Assembly (NCBI GenBank): GCA_022791735.1
Contig: JAAVZQ010000084.1
Location: 1-9,016 of the forward strand
Reading direction: 5' to 3'
Source of the DNA: Clostridia bacterium
GTDB lineage: Bacteria; Bacillota; Clostridia; TANB77; CAG-508
DNA: 9,016 nt
The translations under genes and the position numbers were made by a program. The stretch's first letter is position 1. Every line of letters begins with the position of its first letter. Positions 1 through 5,872 of this stretch are shown here, piece after piece. The notes below the pieces were generated by a model that ran no database searches, had not been told where the DNA came from, and saw only the letters and a list, made by a program, of their open reading frames with translations.

Positions 1-533
1 AGGCGTCAAATTTATCTGCCCATCACTAACTACATCAAAAGCCCCTCTTTGATATATTACACCTGCAACAGTATTTGGGAAATTAGAACTTTTAACCCTA
101 TTTAACACAACTGCTGCAACCGCAACTTGTCCTTTATACTGCTCTCCCCTTGCTTCACCATAAACCAATCTACTTAGTAAATTCAAATCAGATGAATTTG
201 CACTTCCTCCTCCAGAACTAGAAGAACCTCCACTAGATGAAGTAATACCCATTGCAGCAAGTGTCTTTTCTCCTGCAATTCCGGTCCTGTGTTAATCCAT
301 TCGACTTTTGAAATCTCTTAACAGCAGCCTGTGTCTTACTTCCATACTTTCCGGTCTACATTTCCTGTATAATATCCCCAATTTTTAAGCTTTTGCTGTA
401 TCTGTCTTACTTCCTCTCCAGAAGAACCATACTTTGATAAAGCCTCTATACTATCATTTGAAAACTTCATATAATATACATATCCAAAGATTATGAGCAA
501 AATAGCAATTACAAAGATTATAACTTTTTTCAT
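1..533 (-). CDS. sleB: SleB-type spore cortex-lytic enzyme, 3' part outside window, two +1 shifts
   Basis: Cell-wall hydrolase that degrades spore cortex peptidoglycan during germination. Seen: the start MKKVIIFVIAILL gives a hydrophobic signal or anchor segment (about residues 3-18). A peptidoglycan-binding repeat follows (YGSSGEEVRQIQQKLKNWGYY, then DGKYGSKTQAAVKRFQ and DGIAGEKTLAAMG), then a Ser/Gly linker, then the catalytic Hydrolase_2 domain with LLSRLVYGEARGE, whose first Glu of GEARGE is the expected catalytic residue. The gene runs off position 1 after QINLTP. The plain frame breaks twice, at GAC CGG A (350-356) and again at GAC CGG A (280-286); skipping one C at each restores the conserved Asp-Gly of both repeat halves. 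Without a shift the product stops after about 65 residues. I chose the ATG at 533 over 545 because AAGGG is almost adjacent to the upstream ATG; 545 would add MIIL. Family identity is secure; which SleB paralogue is not. Confidence 0.88.
280..286 (-). other. +1 shift site GAC-CGGA (second site in sleB)
   Basis: In the frame set by the first sleB shift, the codons read ACA CAG GAC CGG AAT. Skipping the C at 283 gives GAC GGA ATT GCA GGA GAA AAG, that is D-G-I-A-G-E-K, the second half of the peptidoglycan-binding motif, and then an open frame through the linker and catalytic domain to the window edge. The seven bases are identical to those of the first sleB site. Confidence 0.85.
350..356 (-). 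other. +1 shift site GAC-CGGA (first site in sleB)
   Basis: The plain frame reads AAT GTA GAC CGG AAA GTA TGG AAG TAA and stops. Skipping the C at 353 gives GAC GGA AAG TAT GGA AGT AAG ACA, D-G-K-Y-G-S-K-T, the canonical peptidoglycan-binding D-G-x-Y-G motif. Confidence 0.87.
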
Positions 534-600
534 TAATATAATCATTCCCTTCTAAAAATTATCGGTCATGACTATTATTTCCAGATTATAAAAAAATATA

Positions 601-663
601 CAAAAAAACTATTATAAGCACTTATAGTATCTTAATTCTAATTAATATTATTTTAAAGTATTG
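601..663. repeat. Direct repeat copy A, between prepilin gene and sleB
   Basis: Diverged direct repeat of 2539-2602. The 19-nt core at 619-637 (CACTTATAGTATCTTAATT) is identical to 2560-2578. Flanks align with small gaps, both ending in TATTG, and a similar (A)CTATTATTTCC block precedes each copy (571-582, 2501-2513). The two copies bracket the prepilin-like gene and its promoter. Confidence 0.6.
625..654 (-). promoter_or_regulatory. Possible sporulation-type promoter upstream of sleB
   Basis: On the minus strand AAAATA (654-649) is followed after 17 nt by GATACTA (631-625), resembling sigma-G/sigma-F type elements (a CATACTA-like -10), which would suit a sleB gene. It lies about 90 nt upstream of the chosen start. 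The match is partial and the surroundings are AT-rich. A diverged copy of the same stretch (near 2571) keeps the GATACTA. Confidence 0.25.
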
Positions 664-684
664 TAAAGTTCATCCTATGTATAT

Positions 685-725
685 AAAATACCAAGCTTGG
701 ATGTATTATCCTTGCTCGGTATTTT
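685..725. terminator. Stem-loop terminator after the prepilin-like gene
   Basis: Outer arms AAAATACC (685-692) and GGTATTTT (718-725) are perfectly complementary; inner arms include AGC/GCT and GGAT/ATCC around a short loop. Because of the flanking A and T runs it can end transcripts on either strand. It lies about 60 nt beyond the stop codon of the minus-strand gene at 785-2194. Confidence 0.65.
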
Positions 726-784
726 TTAATTATATCAACTTTATTGTTAGGCTCTTATTTTTTACATTCCCTTTAGTCCTATGT

Positions 785-2194
785 CTATGGAATTAGCACT
801 GCACGGAACCCCTTGTTGCTGTAAGCACCGCTACCGCTGTTACTGAACGCGAAGAGCCCAGCAGCGCTACCAGCATAGTAGTAGCCTCCACGTATGAACA
901 CTGGGTTGCTCGAATAGACAAAATCAGATCTGTCTCCATTCCAGCTTGTCGTTCCACTTCCGCTCGTCGATATCTCCTTTACTGCGTCTCCTATCTTATT
1001 GCATGTGTCCCATGTTCCTTCATATATTGTTACATATTTGCTACTACTTCCTGTTGGCATTCCTGTTGTATAAGTTGTTATTCCTCCTTTTAGAAATGTT
1101 GCTGTATACTGCAATACACATCCACTCATATCATATACTCCTGTAATCTTTTGGGTTGTACTTGTGTTTGTTACACTTTCTGGGCTTGTTACTGCATATA
1201 TTCCTATTGGATTATTGTTTTTACTGGTATTGCTTTTTGTTACCTCTGCTCCATTCATTCCATATTTACTATATGCTAGATATGCTACTGCTCCCCATTC
1301 ACTATTTTTTTGTAAATGGCTATCCACATTACTTAGTCCATATCTACTTGCATTTTTTATATCCTGTGCTAATGTATATGCATCTCCTACACTTATAAAG
1401 TTATATGCATAATTGTTTGCTTTAAATACTGGATAACTCATCTTTGTTGTTCCATTTGTTATTGTTCCTGCATATGTTCCACTTTTTGCTGATGTTTGAT
1501 ATGCTATATTTGACATATCTACACTTCCCAGGCTTGTTCCCTGTCCGTTTTGCCATCCTGCTGGGTATTTTGCTACCCAAAATCCTGCTATATCTTTATC
1601 CCATTCTCCATTTGAAAATCCATTTGCTGTTCCGTCTAAAAATGCTGGATGCAATGTGTATCCTGCTGTAGCTTCTGTACTTGTCCCTTGTATAAATCTT
1701 ACATCTATTGTTCTTGCCGTGCTATCTATTTTATATTCATACCTTGGAATCCATACCCACATACTTCCATCAAGCGTTCTTGCATTTGCCCATTTCTTAT
1801 TTGTTGTATCATAACTATACCAGCTATTCCATTCGTCTTCTGTACTATTTTCAGTTAAGTCCACCCAATTTGTCCCATTATGATATACTGGGATTAGCCC
1901 TGTTCCTTCATAAACTGGTGCATTGGGTTTTAGCTCAGTTGGTTCTGGATTATTCCCCCCGATATTATAATCCTCTATTTTATTTACTATATCTTGTATA
2001 TTCTTATCTAAATCATCAAATGTAATTTGTTCTTTTTTCTGTGCATCTGCATAATTTACTGCTCCATTTACCGCTGTGTCTATTATCCCACTGTTAAACG
2101 CTGCATTTATTGTTACTGCTGCAAGTATTACTAGCACAATAATTGTTATTATTAATGCGACAAGTGTGATACCTTTTTCTTCTCTTATTTTCAT
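785..2194 (-). CDS. Prepilin-like protein with FGE/C-type-lectin-like C-terminus, probable DGR target
   Basis: A 469-residue protein predicted to be exported and membrane-anchored. Seen: a type IV prepilin N-terminus, KG|ITLVALIITIIVLVILAAV, with Gly8 as the cleavage residue and about 20 hydrophobic residues after it; the usual Glu at +5 is Ala. A charged linker (about 35-85) precedes a domain with GFWVAKYPAG, NSEWGAVAYLAYSKYG and VYDMSG, and the C-terminus has IRGG, an aromatic/Gly/Ser/Ala-rich stretch, then KGFRAVLIP. RGG...GFR is typical of formylglycine-generating-enzyme folds used as ligand-binding domains by retroelement-diversified proteins. The last ~110 nt are about 54% GC by hand count against about 33% in a mid-gene sample and are dominated by TAC, AGC, GGT and GCT codons. 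AAGGAG at 2208-2203, 8 nt upstream, supports the start. It is a single gene with its own promoter and terminator. Ligand unknown; surface display and diversification are inferred. Confidence 0.72.
   Translation of the reverse strand: MKIREEKGITLVALIITIIVLVILAAVTINAAFNSGIIDTAVNGAVNYADAQKKEQITFDDLDKNIQDIVNKIEDYNIGGNNPEPTELKPNAPVYEGTGLIPVYHNGTNWVDLTENSTEDEWNSWYSYDTTNKKWANARTLDGSMWVWIPRYEYKIDSTARTIDVRFIQGTSTEATAGYTLHPAFLDGTANGFSNGEWDKDIAGFWVAKYPAGWQNGQGTSLGSVDMSNIAYQTSAKSGTYAGTITNGTTKMSYPVFKANNYAYNFISVGDAYTLAQDIKNASRYGLSNVDSHLQKNSEWGAVAYLAYSKYGMNGAEVTKSNTSKNNNPIGIYAVTSPESVTNTSTTQKITGVYDMSGCVLQYTATFLKGGITTYTTGMPTGSSSKYVTIYEGTWDTCNKIGDAVKEISTSGSGTTSWNGDRSDFVYSSNPVFIRGGYYYAGSAAGLFAFSNSGSGAYSNKGFRAVLIP
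815..883 (-). other. Candidate DGR variable region
   Basis: The codons run TAC TAC TAT GCT GGT AGC GCT GCT ... AGT AAC AGC GGT AGC GGT GCT TAC AGC AAC. Almost all can be derived from AAC or AAT by changing adenines, the signature of adenine-directed mutagenesis by a diversity-generating retroelement, and they lie just before the terminal GFR motif, the usual place. No template repeat, Avd gene or reverse transcriptase is in this window. Confidence 0.5.
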
Positions 2195-2202
2195 TGGTTT
2201 CT

Positions 2203-2208
2203 CTCCTT
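2203..2208 (-). promoter_or_regulatory. Ribosome binding site of the prepilin-like gene
   Basis: AAGGAG with 8 nt to the ATG at 2194. It fixes the start so that the protein begins MKIREEKG directly before the hydrophobic prepilin segment. Confidence 0.75.
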
Positions 2209-2232
2209 ATTTCTTTGATTTTCTATTTCTTC

Positions 2233-2258
2233 TGTCAAGGGGGCTGTCCCCCTTGACA
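2233..2258. promoter_or_regulatory. Perfect 11-bp hairpin in the 5' leader of the prepilin-like gene
   Basis: TGTCAAGGGGG and CCCCCTTGACA are perfect complements around the 4-nt loop CTGT. Outer TCTTC/GAAGA arms could extend the stem past an internal loop. In the minus-strand transcript it lies about 65 nt after the predicted start point and about 25 nt before the ribosome binding site, with no U-run, so a leader or stability element is likelier than a simple terminator. Confidence 0.6.
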
Positions 2259-2298
2259 TTTTCAGAAGACATGAACGACTTGTATCGCTCACACACAC

Positions 2299-2327
2299 AT
2301 TTGTTAAAACGTTATGTTTTAACAAAT
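2299..2327. promoter_or_regulatory. 12-bp palindrome over the predicted transcription start (operator candidate)
   Basis: ATTTGTTAAAAC (2299-2310) and GTTTTAACAAAT (2316-2327) are perfect inverted repeats with a 5-nt spacer. The element begins just downstream of the -10 box (2330-2335), so it covers the start point. It could bind a dimeric repressor or form a 5'-end stem in the mRNA. Confidence 0.6.
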
Positions 2328-2329
2328 TA

Positions 2330-2358
2330 ATTTTATCATTCGTTTGAATGCCTGTCAA
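2330..2358 (-). promoter_or_regulatory. Strong sigma-A promoter of the prepilin-like gene
   Basis: TTGACA (2358-2353), a 17-nt spacer and TAAAAT (2335-2330), with TGA directly before the -10 box as an extended -10. Five of six -10 bases and all -35 bases match consensus. Predicted start point near 2323, giving a leader of about 130 nt. Confidence 0.75.
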
Positions 2359-2379
2359 CAAATTTTTAATCAATTTGTT
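2357..2379. promoter_or_regulatory. Second inverted repeat at the -35 box of the prepilin promoter
   Basis: AACAAATT (2357-2364) and AATTTGTT (2372-2379) flank a 7-nt spacer and overlap the upstream edge of the -35 box. The half-sites share AACAAAT with the palindrome at 2299-2327, suggesting one regulator with two sites. The background is AT-rich, so chance similarity is possible. Confidence 0.4.
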
Positions 2380-2419
2380 AAATTTCACATAATTTATCAT
2401 GTAATTATTAACTATAATA

Positions 2420-2457
2420 TACAAAACTCTAAGTCTCTACAGAGTAGTTCTATTAAT
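2420..2457 (-). repeat. Short dispersed repeat, copy 1
   Basis: On the minus strand ATTAATAGAACTAC is followed by nine mostly different bases, then GACTT and AGTTT. The same arrangement occurs at 8884-8921 upstream of asp23. The 14-nt block is identical in both copies. Function unknown. Confidence 0.5.
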
Positions 2458-2464
2458 CCCCTCC

Positions 2465-2487
2465 AAATTCGCAGGACTAACGAATTT
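2465..2487. repeat. 7-bp inverted repeat between toxin and prepilin genes
   Basis: AAATTCG (2465-2471) and CGAATTT (2481-2487) flank a 9-nt loop. With the repeats at 2420-2457 and 2539-2602, the promoter region and the leader hairpin, this accounts for what I can see in the 456 nt without a gene between 2195 and 2650. No further coding sequence is convincing there. Confidence 0.4.
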
Positions 2488-2538
2488 CAAAATTGTTTTT
2501 ACTTATTATTTCCTTAAACTATTATTTTTATGTACAAA

Positions 2539-2602
2539 CAGCAAAAAAGCTACAATAAACACTTATAGTATCTTAATTTAATTAACATTTTTTAGACTAT
2601 TG
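2539..2602. repeat. Direct repeat copy B, between toxin and prepilin genes
   Basis: Diverged copy of 601-663 in the same orientation; 2560-2578 is identical to 619-637. It also keeps the minus-strand GATACTA element seen upstream of sleB, although no gene starts close downstream of this copy. It may be a relic of the rearrangement that placed the prepilin-like gene upstream of sleB. Confidence 0.6.
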
Positions 2603-2650
2603 GATTTTTTAAGAATTATTATGTTAGATTATAAAACGCCTTAATTTGAA

Positions 2651-3001
2651 TTACAAATATTTTGAAAATAAATTTTCTATTTCTTTATTAGTCATATTTT
2701 CTTTCTCTTTTTTATAATATATTGTCAATAAATAAATTGTCATATTGTTTCTATTTAGATAATAAATTAATCGATAACCATTAGCTTGTCCTGCATCAGT
2801 ATCTGAATTGGGAACTCTTACCTTAATTACACGCTCATTGTTTTCTACTATTTTGAGATTATTTATAACTTTACCTAAAATATTTCCTTCTTTCAGTTTA
2901 TCTATAACTTGTTTAACATCCTCATTTATGCTTCTATACTTTTTTTGATAAGTCTTTATATCTCTTTCAAATCTTTTTGTTGATATAATTTTAAATGTCA
3001 T
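2651..3001 (-). CDS. RelE/ParE-family toxin of a type II toxin-antitoxin system
   Basis: A 116-residue basic protein beginning MTFKIISTKRFERDIKTY, typical of RelE/ParE-like toxins. It has a helical hairpin rich in Lys/Glu (residues 15-50), a beta-strand block KVRVPNSDTDAGQANGYRLIYYL and a second strand TIYLLTIYYKK. Family members act on translating ribosomes as mRNA interferases or on gyrase; which applies cannot be decided from the sequence. The ATG follows the antitoxin stop codon by 2 nt, and its binding site (AAGGAG) lies in the last codons of the antitoxin, so the two are translationally coupled. No CGG codon is present and the frame is intact. The C-terminal tail (KEKENMTNKEIENLFSKYL) is longer than in minimal RelE proteins. 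Confidence 0.8.
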   Translation of the reverse strand: MTFKIISTKRFERDIKTYQKKYRSINEDVKQVIDKLKEGNILGKVINNLKIVENNERVIKVRVPNSDTDAGQANGYRLIYYLNRNNMTIYLLTIYYKKEKENMTNKEIENLFSKYL

Positions 3002-3003
3002 TA

Positions 3004-3153
3004 TTATTTCTCCTTATATTGATTCAATTCTTCATAAAGTTCATCCCAAGTTTTTAACTGGATTTTCCCTTCCTTATGCAACTTTACTTCTTTTAAGCTT
3101 TGCTTAAGCATTTCTTGTATGTTATGTTCTCTTCTTAATATCATCGTACTCAT
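3004..3153 (-). CDS. Small antitoxin partner of the RelE/ParE-like toxin
   Basis: A 49-residue protein beginning MSTMILRREHNIQEM and ending DELYEELNQYKEK. It lies directly upstream of the toxin, in the order antitoxin-toxin usual for type II systems. The N-terminal half is basic and may bind DNA; the acidic, aromatic C-terminal stretch LKTWDELYEEL is a plausible toxin-wrapping helix. AGGAGG with 7 nt spacing supports the ATG at 3153. An in-frame ATG at 3177, with its own AGGAG at 6 nt spacing, would give a 57-residue form starting MRKIGGIK. I do not recognise a named antitoxin family; the role is inferred from position and size. Confidence 0.7.
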   Translation of the reverse strand: MSTMILRREHNIQEMLKQSLKEVKLHKEGKIQLKTWDELYEELNQYKEK

Positions 3154-3214
3154 TTTTATTCCTCCTATCTTCCTCATACTTTGCTCCTTTTATTCATCAT
3201 AAGTTATATATTTA

Positions 3215-3243
3215 TTTATACAATGTTTTTTAGGAAATGTCAA
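3215..3243 (-). promoter_or_regulatory. Promoter of the toxin-antitoxin operon
   Basis: TTGACA (3243-3238), a 17-nt spacer and TATAAA (3220-3215). It lies about 40-60 nt upstream of the two possible antitoxin starts. The close match to consensus suggests strong basal transcription, probably autorepressed as usual for such modules, though I see no clear palindrome over it. Confidence 0.7.
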
Positions 3244-3313
3244 GAAATTTCGTTCGACATAAAGATTAAAAAAGACAACTTGGTAATATAATATGAAAAT
3301 CTATTAAATAGCT

Positions 3314-3354
3314 AAAATAGCAATAGTGAATTAATTGTCCACTATTGCTATTTT
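3314..3354. terminator. Bidirectional stem-loop terminator after fhs
   Basis: AAAATAGCAATAGTG (3314-3328) and its exact complement (3340-3354) form a 15-bp stem around an 11-nt loop, followed by a T-run on the plus strand and by TTTT in the arm on the minus strand. It ends the fhs transcript and insulates the toxin-antitoxin promoter. Confidence 0.8.
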
Positions 3355-3359
3355 TATTG

Positions 3360-3430
3360 CGAAAGCATGGTACCCACCTACGAGATTTGTCTGTGATGGT
3401 GGGTAAGGTTCTTATATGTGAAGTGATCAA
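3360..3430 (-). ncRNA. Structured 3' region or small RNA between fhs and its terminator
   Basis: TACCCACC (3371-3378) and GGTGGGTA (3398-3405) form a perfect 8-bp stem with a 19-nt loop, and an outer AGCAT/ATGCT pair can enclose it. It is richer in G and C than its surroundings, lies right after the fhs stop codon and is directly followed by the terminator hairpin. This looks like a folded RNA, either a 3' UTR element or an independent small RNA. I considered 6S-like RNA but cannot show it. Confidence 0.35.
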
Positions 3431-3454
3431 AATGCTGCCGTCCTAATTAGACCA

Positions 3455-5117
3455 CTAAAATATACCTACTACATTTCCATCATCATCCACATCAATTGCT
3501 TCTGCAGCTGGCACCTTTGGAAGACCTGGCATTGTCATTATCTTTCCTGTAATTACTACAATAAATCCTGCACCTGCTTTTAATATTATCTCTCTTGCAT
3601 GTATATTAAATGGTTCTTTGCATTCTAAGTTCTTTGCATCATCAGAGAAAGAATATTGTGTTTTAGCAATACATATAGGCAAACTTCCATAACCTAATTT
3701 CTTTATCTCTGCAATACTTTCTTTAGCTTCATTAGAAAACTCTACATCTTCTGCTCCATAAATCTTTCTTGCAACTTTTCTTATCTTTTCTTCTACATCT
3801 TCATCTAATTCATACATATACTTAAAATCTTCTGGTTCTTCACAAAGTTTTACAACCTTTTCTGCTAAATCTTTTGCACCTTCTCCGCCTTTTGCCCAAG
3901 CCTCTACTAAGCTCATATTTATGCCATGTTCTTGCAATTTACTTTGTAAGAAATCTATTTCTTTTTCTGTATCTGTCAAAAATCTATTTATTGCAACAAT
4001 TACATTTAATCCAAATTTATTTTTAATATTGTCTATATGTCTTAAAAGATTGTGTATTCCTTTTTCTAATGCCTCCATGTTTTCCTCTTGTACTAAATCT
4101 TTAGGTACTCCACCATGATATTTAAGTGCTCTCATTGTTGCAACACAAACAACTACATTTGGTTTTAATCCTGTTTCTCTGCATTTTATATCCAAGAACT
4201 TCTCTGCACCTAAATCAGCACCAAATCCAGCTTCTGTAATACAATATTCTCCAATTTTCAATCCCAATTTAGTAGCCCTTATACTATTGCATCCATGAGC
4301 AATATTTGCAAAAGGTCCACCATGTACTATTGCTGGTGTATTTTCAAGAGTTTGTACCAAATTTGGATTAATAGCATCTTTTAAAAGTACTGTCAAACTT
4401 CCTTCCGCCTTTAAATCACTTGCTTTTATTGGCTCTCCTTTTTCGTTATATCCAATTATAATTCTTCCAATTCTTTTCTTTAAATCTTTTATATCTTTTG
4501 ATAAACATAGGATTGCCATTATCTCTGATGCAACAGTTATATCAAAACCATCCTCTCTTGGAACTATACCCTTGTCCTCAGATAAACCACAAGTTATTTT
4601 TCTAAGTTGTCTATCATTTAAGTCTACACATCTTTTCCAAGTTACTCTTTTGAATCCTAACTCATTTCCATGGAAAATATGGTTATCTATCATTGCTGAT
4701 AATAGATTATTTGCAGAAGTTATTGCATGGATATCTCCTGTAAAGTGTAGGTTTATATCTTCCATTGGTGCTATTTGTACATATCCACCACCAGTTGCAC
4801 CACCTTTTATACCAAATACTGGTCCGAAGTGAAGGCTCTCTTAATGCAAGTATTGATTTTTTACCAATTACCTTAAGTCCATCTGCTAGTCCAATTGACA
4901 TTGTTGTTTTTCCTTCTCCAAGTGGAGTTGGGTTAATTGCTGTAACTAGCACTAATTTTCCATTTTCTTTATTTTCTAACCTTCTAAAAGCATCTTCTGT
5001 AATTTTGGCTTTATATTTTCCATAGCTCTCTATTTCTTCTTCATTAAGTCCCATATCTTTTGCTACATCTCTTATGTCTTTTAATTTAGCATTTCTTGCA
5101 ATTTCAATATCACTCAT
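3455..5117 (-). CDS. fhs: Formate-tetrahydrofolate ligase, one +1 shift
   Basis: Makes 10-formyltetrahydrofolate from formate, tetrahydrofolate and ATP in the cytoplasm, for one-carbon metabolism and, in acetogens, the methyl branch of the Wood-Ljungdahl pathway. Seen: P-loop PTPLGEGKTT at residues 63-72, then LREPSL, and after the shift GPVFGIKGGATGGGY, MEDINLHFTGD, TEAGFGADLGAEKF and the C-terminal PGLPKVPAAEAIDVD, all standard family blocks. The plain frame breaks at CTT CGG A (4823-4829) after Leu97; skipping one C restores the conserved SLGPVFG. The combined protein is 553 residues (97 + 456), the normal family length of about 555. Unshifted, translation ends at 136 residues, losing most of the enzyme. 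GGAGG with 7 nt spacing supports the start. It is separated from the upstream operon by a small hairpin. No other folate gene is next to it. Confidence 0.93.
4823..4829 (-). other. +1 shift site CTT-CGGA in fhs
   Basis: The plain frame reads CCT TCA CTT CGG ACC AGT. Skipping the C at 4826 gives CTT GGA CCA GTA TTT GGT, L-G-P-V-F-G, the family-conserved sequence. The intact dipeptide codons CTT GGA occur unshifted elsewhere in this gene (in PTPLGEGK), so the extra base is not a feature of every CTTGGA. Confidence 0.9.
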
Positions 5118-5150
5118 TATGCTACCTCCATATACTATAACTTTTTAGAA

Positions 5151-5171
5151 CAAAGCGCCTCGGCGCTCTTT
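5151..5171. terminator. GC-rich hairpin between the YuiD-like gene and fhs
   Basis: AGCGCC (5154-5159) and GGCGCT (5162-5167) with a tight loop, extended by CAAA/TTTG outside. No long T-run follows on the minus strand (TTTGTTCT), so it could be a weak terminator or attenuator for the upstream operon. fhs may be partly co-transcribed through it. Confidence 0.4.
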
Positions 5172-5184
5172 GCTTAAGCCCTAA

Positions 5185-5625
5185 TTATGCAATTATTCCA
5201 ACAATTACTCCTATTACTGCTCCTACAAACACTTGCACTGGAGTATGTCCTAATACTTCTACCAATCTTTCTTGCACTTCCCCTGTTGAAAGTCCTGGTG
5301 TGTTTACAATTTTATTGAGTATTCTTGCTTGTTTCCCTGCTGCTCTCCTAATTCCTGCTGCATCATACATTACAACTATTGCCAAAATTAAGCTTATTGC
5401 AAATGTAGGCGAACTAAATCCCTCTGCTTTTCCTACCATCATTGCAAGGCACATAGTAACAGCAGAGTGTGAACTTGGCATCCCACCTGCACCTAATATT
5501 CTTTTAAAATTGAATTTTTTGGTTTCTACTAAATCCCATATAACTTTGAAAGTCTGTATTCCAAACCATACAAGAATTGGTACATATAAATATTTACTTG
5601 TAACAATTTCTAATAAAGCATCCAT
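5185..5625 (-). CDS. DUF212 / divergent PAP2-family membrane protein (YuiD-like)
   Basis: A 146-residue integral membrane protein of the DUF212 family, distantly related to PAP2 phosphatases. Seen: MDALLEIVTSKYLYVPILVWFGIQ at the N-terminus, then GAGGMPSSHSA, which matches the PAP2 SxxxH-type region, DAAGIRRAAGKQA, and GHTPVQVFVGAVIGVIVGIIA at the C-terminus, with three or four hydrophobic segments. The exact substrate is unknown for the family; a role in lipid-phosphate metabolism is only an inference from PAP2 similarity. I start it at the ATG at 5625 (AAGGG about 10 nt upstream) rather than at 5688, which would overlap xseB and add a non-family basic stretch. It follows xseB by 22 nt. Confidence 0.82.
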   Translation of the reverse strand: MDALLEIVTSKYLYVPILVWFGIQTFKVIWDLVETKKFNFKRILGAGGMPSSHSAVTMCLAMMVGKAEGFSSPTFAISLILAIVVMYDAAGIRRAAGKQARILNKIVNTPGLSTGEVQERLVEVLGHTPVQVFVGAVIGVIVGIIA

Positions 5626-5647
5626 TTCTATTTTTCCCTTTTCCCTT

Positions 5648-5872
5648 TTATTCTTCTGGAGTAAAGTTCTCCTCTGAAATTTCTCCATCTTTATCTATTA
5701 ATATATTTATTCTTTTTTCTGCTTCGTTTAGCATTTTGGTACATATTTTAGAAAGTTTCATTCCCTCTTCAAACTTAGATACACTTTCATCTAAATCTAA
5801 CTTTCCGCTCTCTAATTCTTTTGATATATCTTCTAGTTTTTTAATAGCCTCTTCAAATTTAATCTCTTCCAT
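5648..5872 (-). CDS. xseB: Exodeoxyribonuclease VII small subunit
   Basis: Small subunit that coats the large subunit XseA in exonuclease VII, which degrades single-stranded DNA in both directions. The 74 residues are full length for the family, with the standard FEEAIKKLEDISKELESGKLDLDES and FEEGMKLSKICTKMLNEAEKRI blocks forming two coiled helices. Its ATG directly abuts the xseA stop codon (TAAATG), with AAGGAG in the last codons of xseA, so translation of the two subunits is coupled. It contains AGC GGA, and no in-frame CGG. Confidence 0.93.
   Translation of the reverse strand: MEEIKFEEAIKKLEDISKELESGKLDLDESVSKFEEGMKLSKICTKMLNEAEKRINILIDKDGEISEENFTPEE

Noticed and set aside
946..2025. Several plus-strand open frames of 66-105 codons within the prepilin-like gene
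   Set aside because: They are antisense shadows with Leu/Tyr/His-rich composition and no binding sites.
2191..2424. 77-residue minus-strand open frame over the prepilin promoter
   Set aside because: It spans the promoter, both palindromes and the leader hairpin, has no ribosome binding site and no family features.
3360..3430. Naming the structured region 6S RNA
   Set aside because: The characteristic long bulged duplex could not be drawn convincingly and the upstream half would lie inside fhs.
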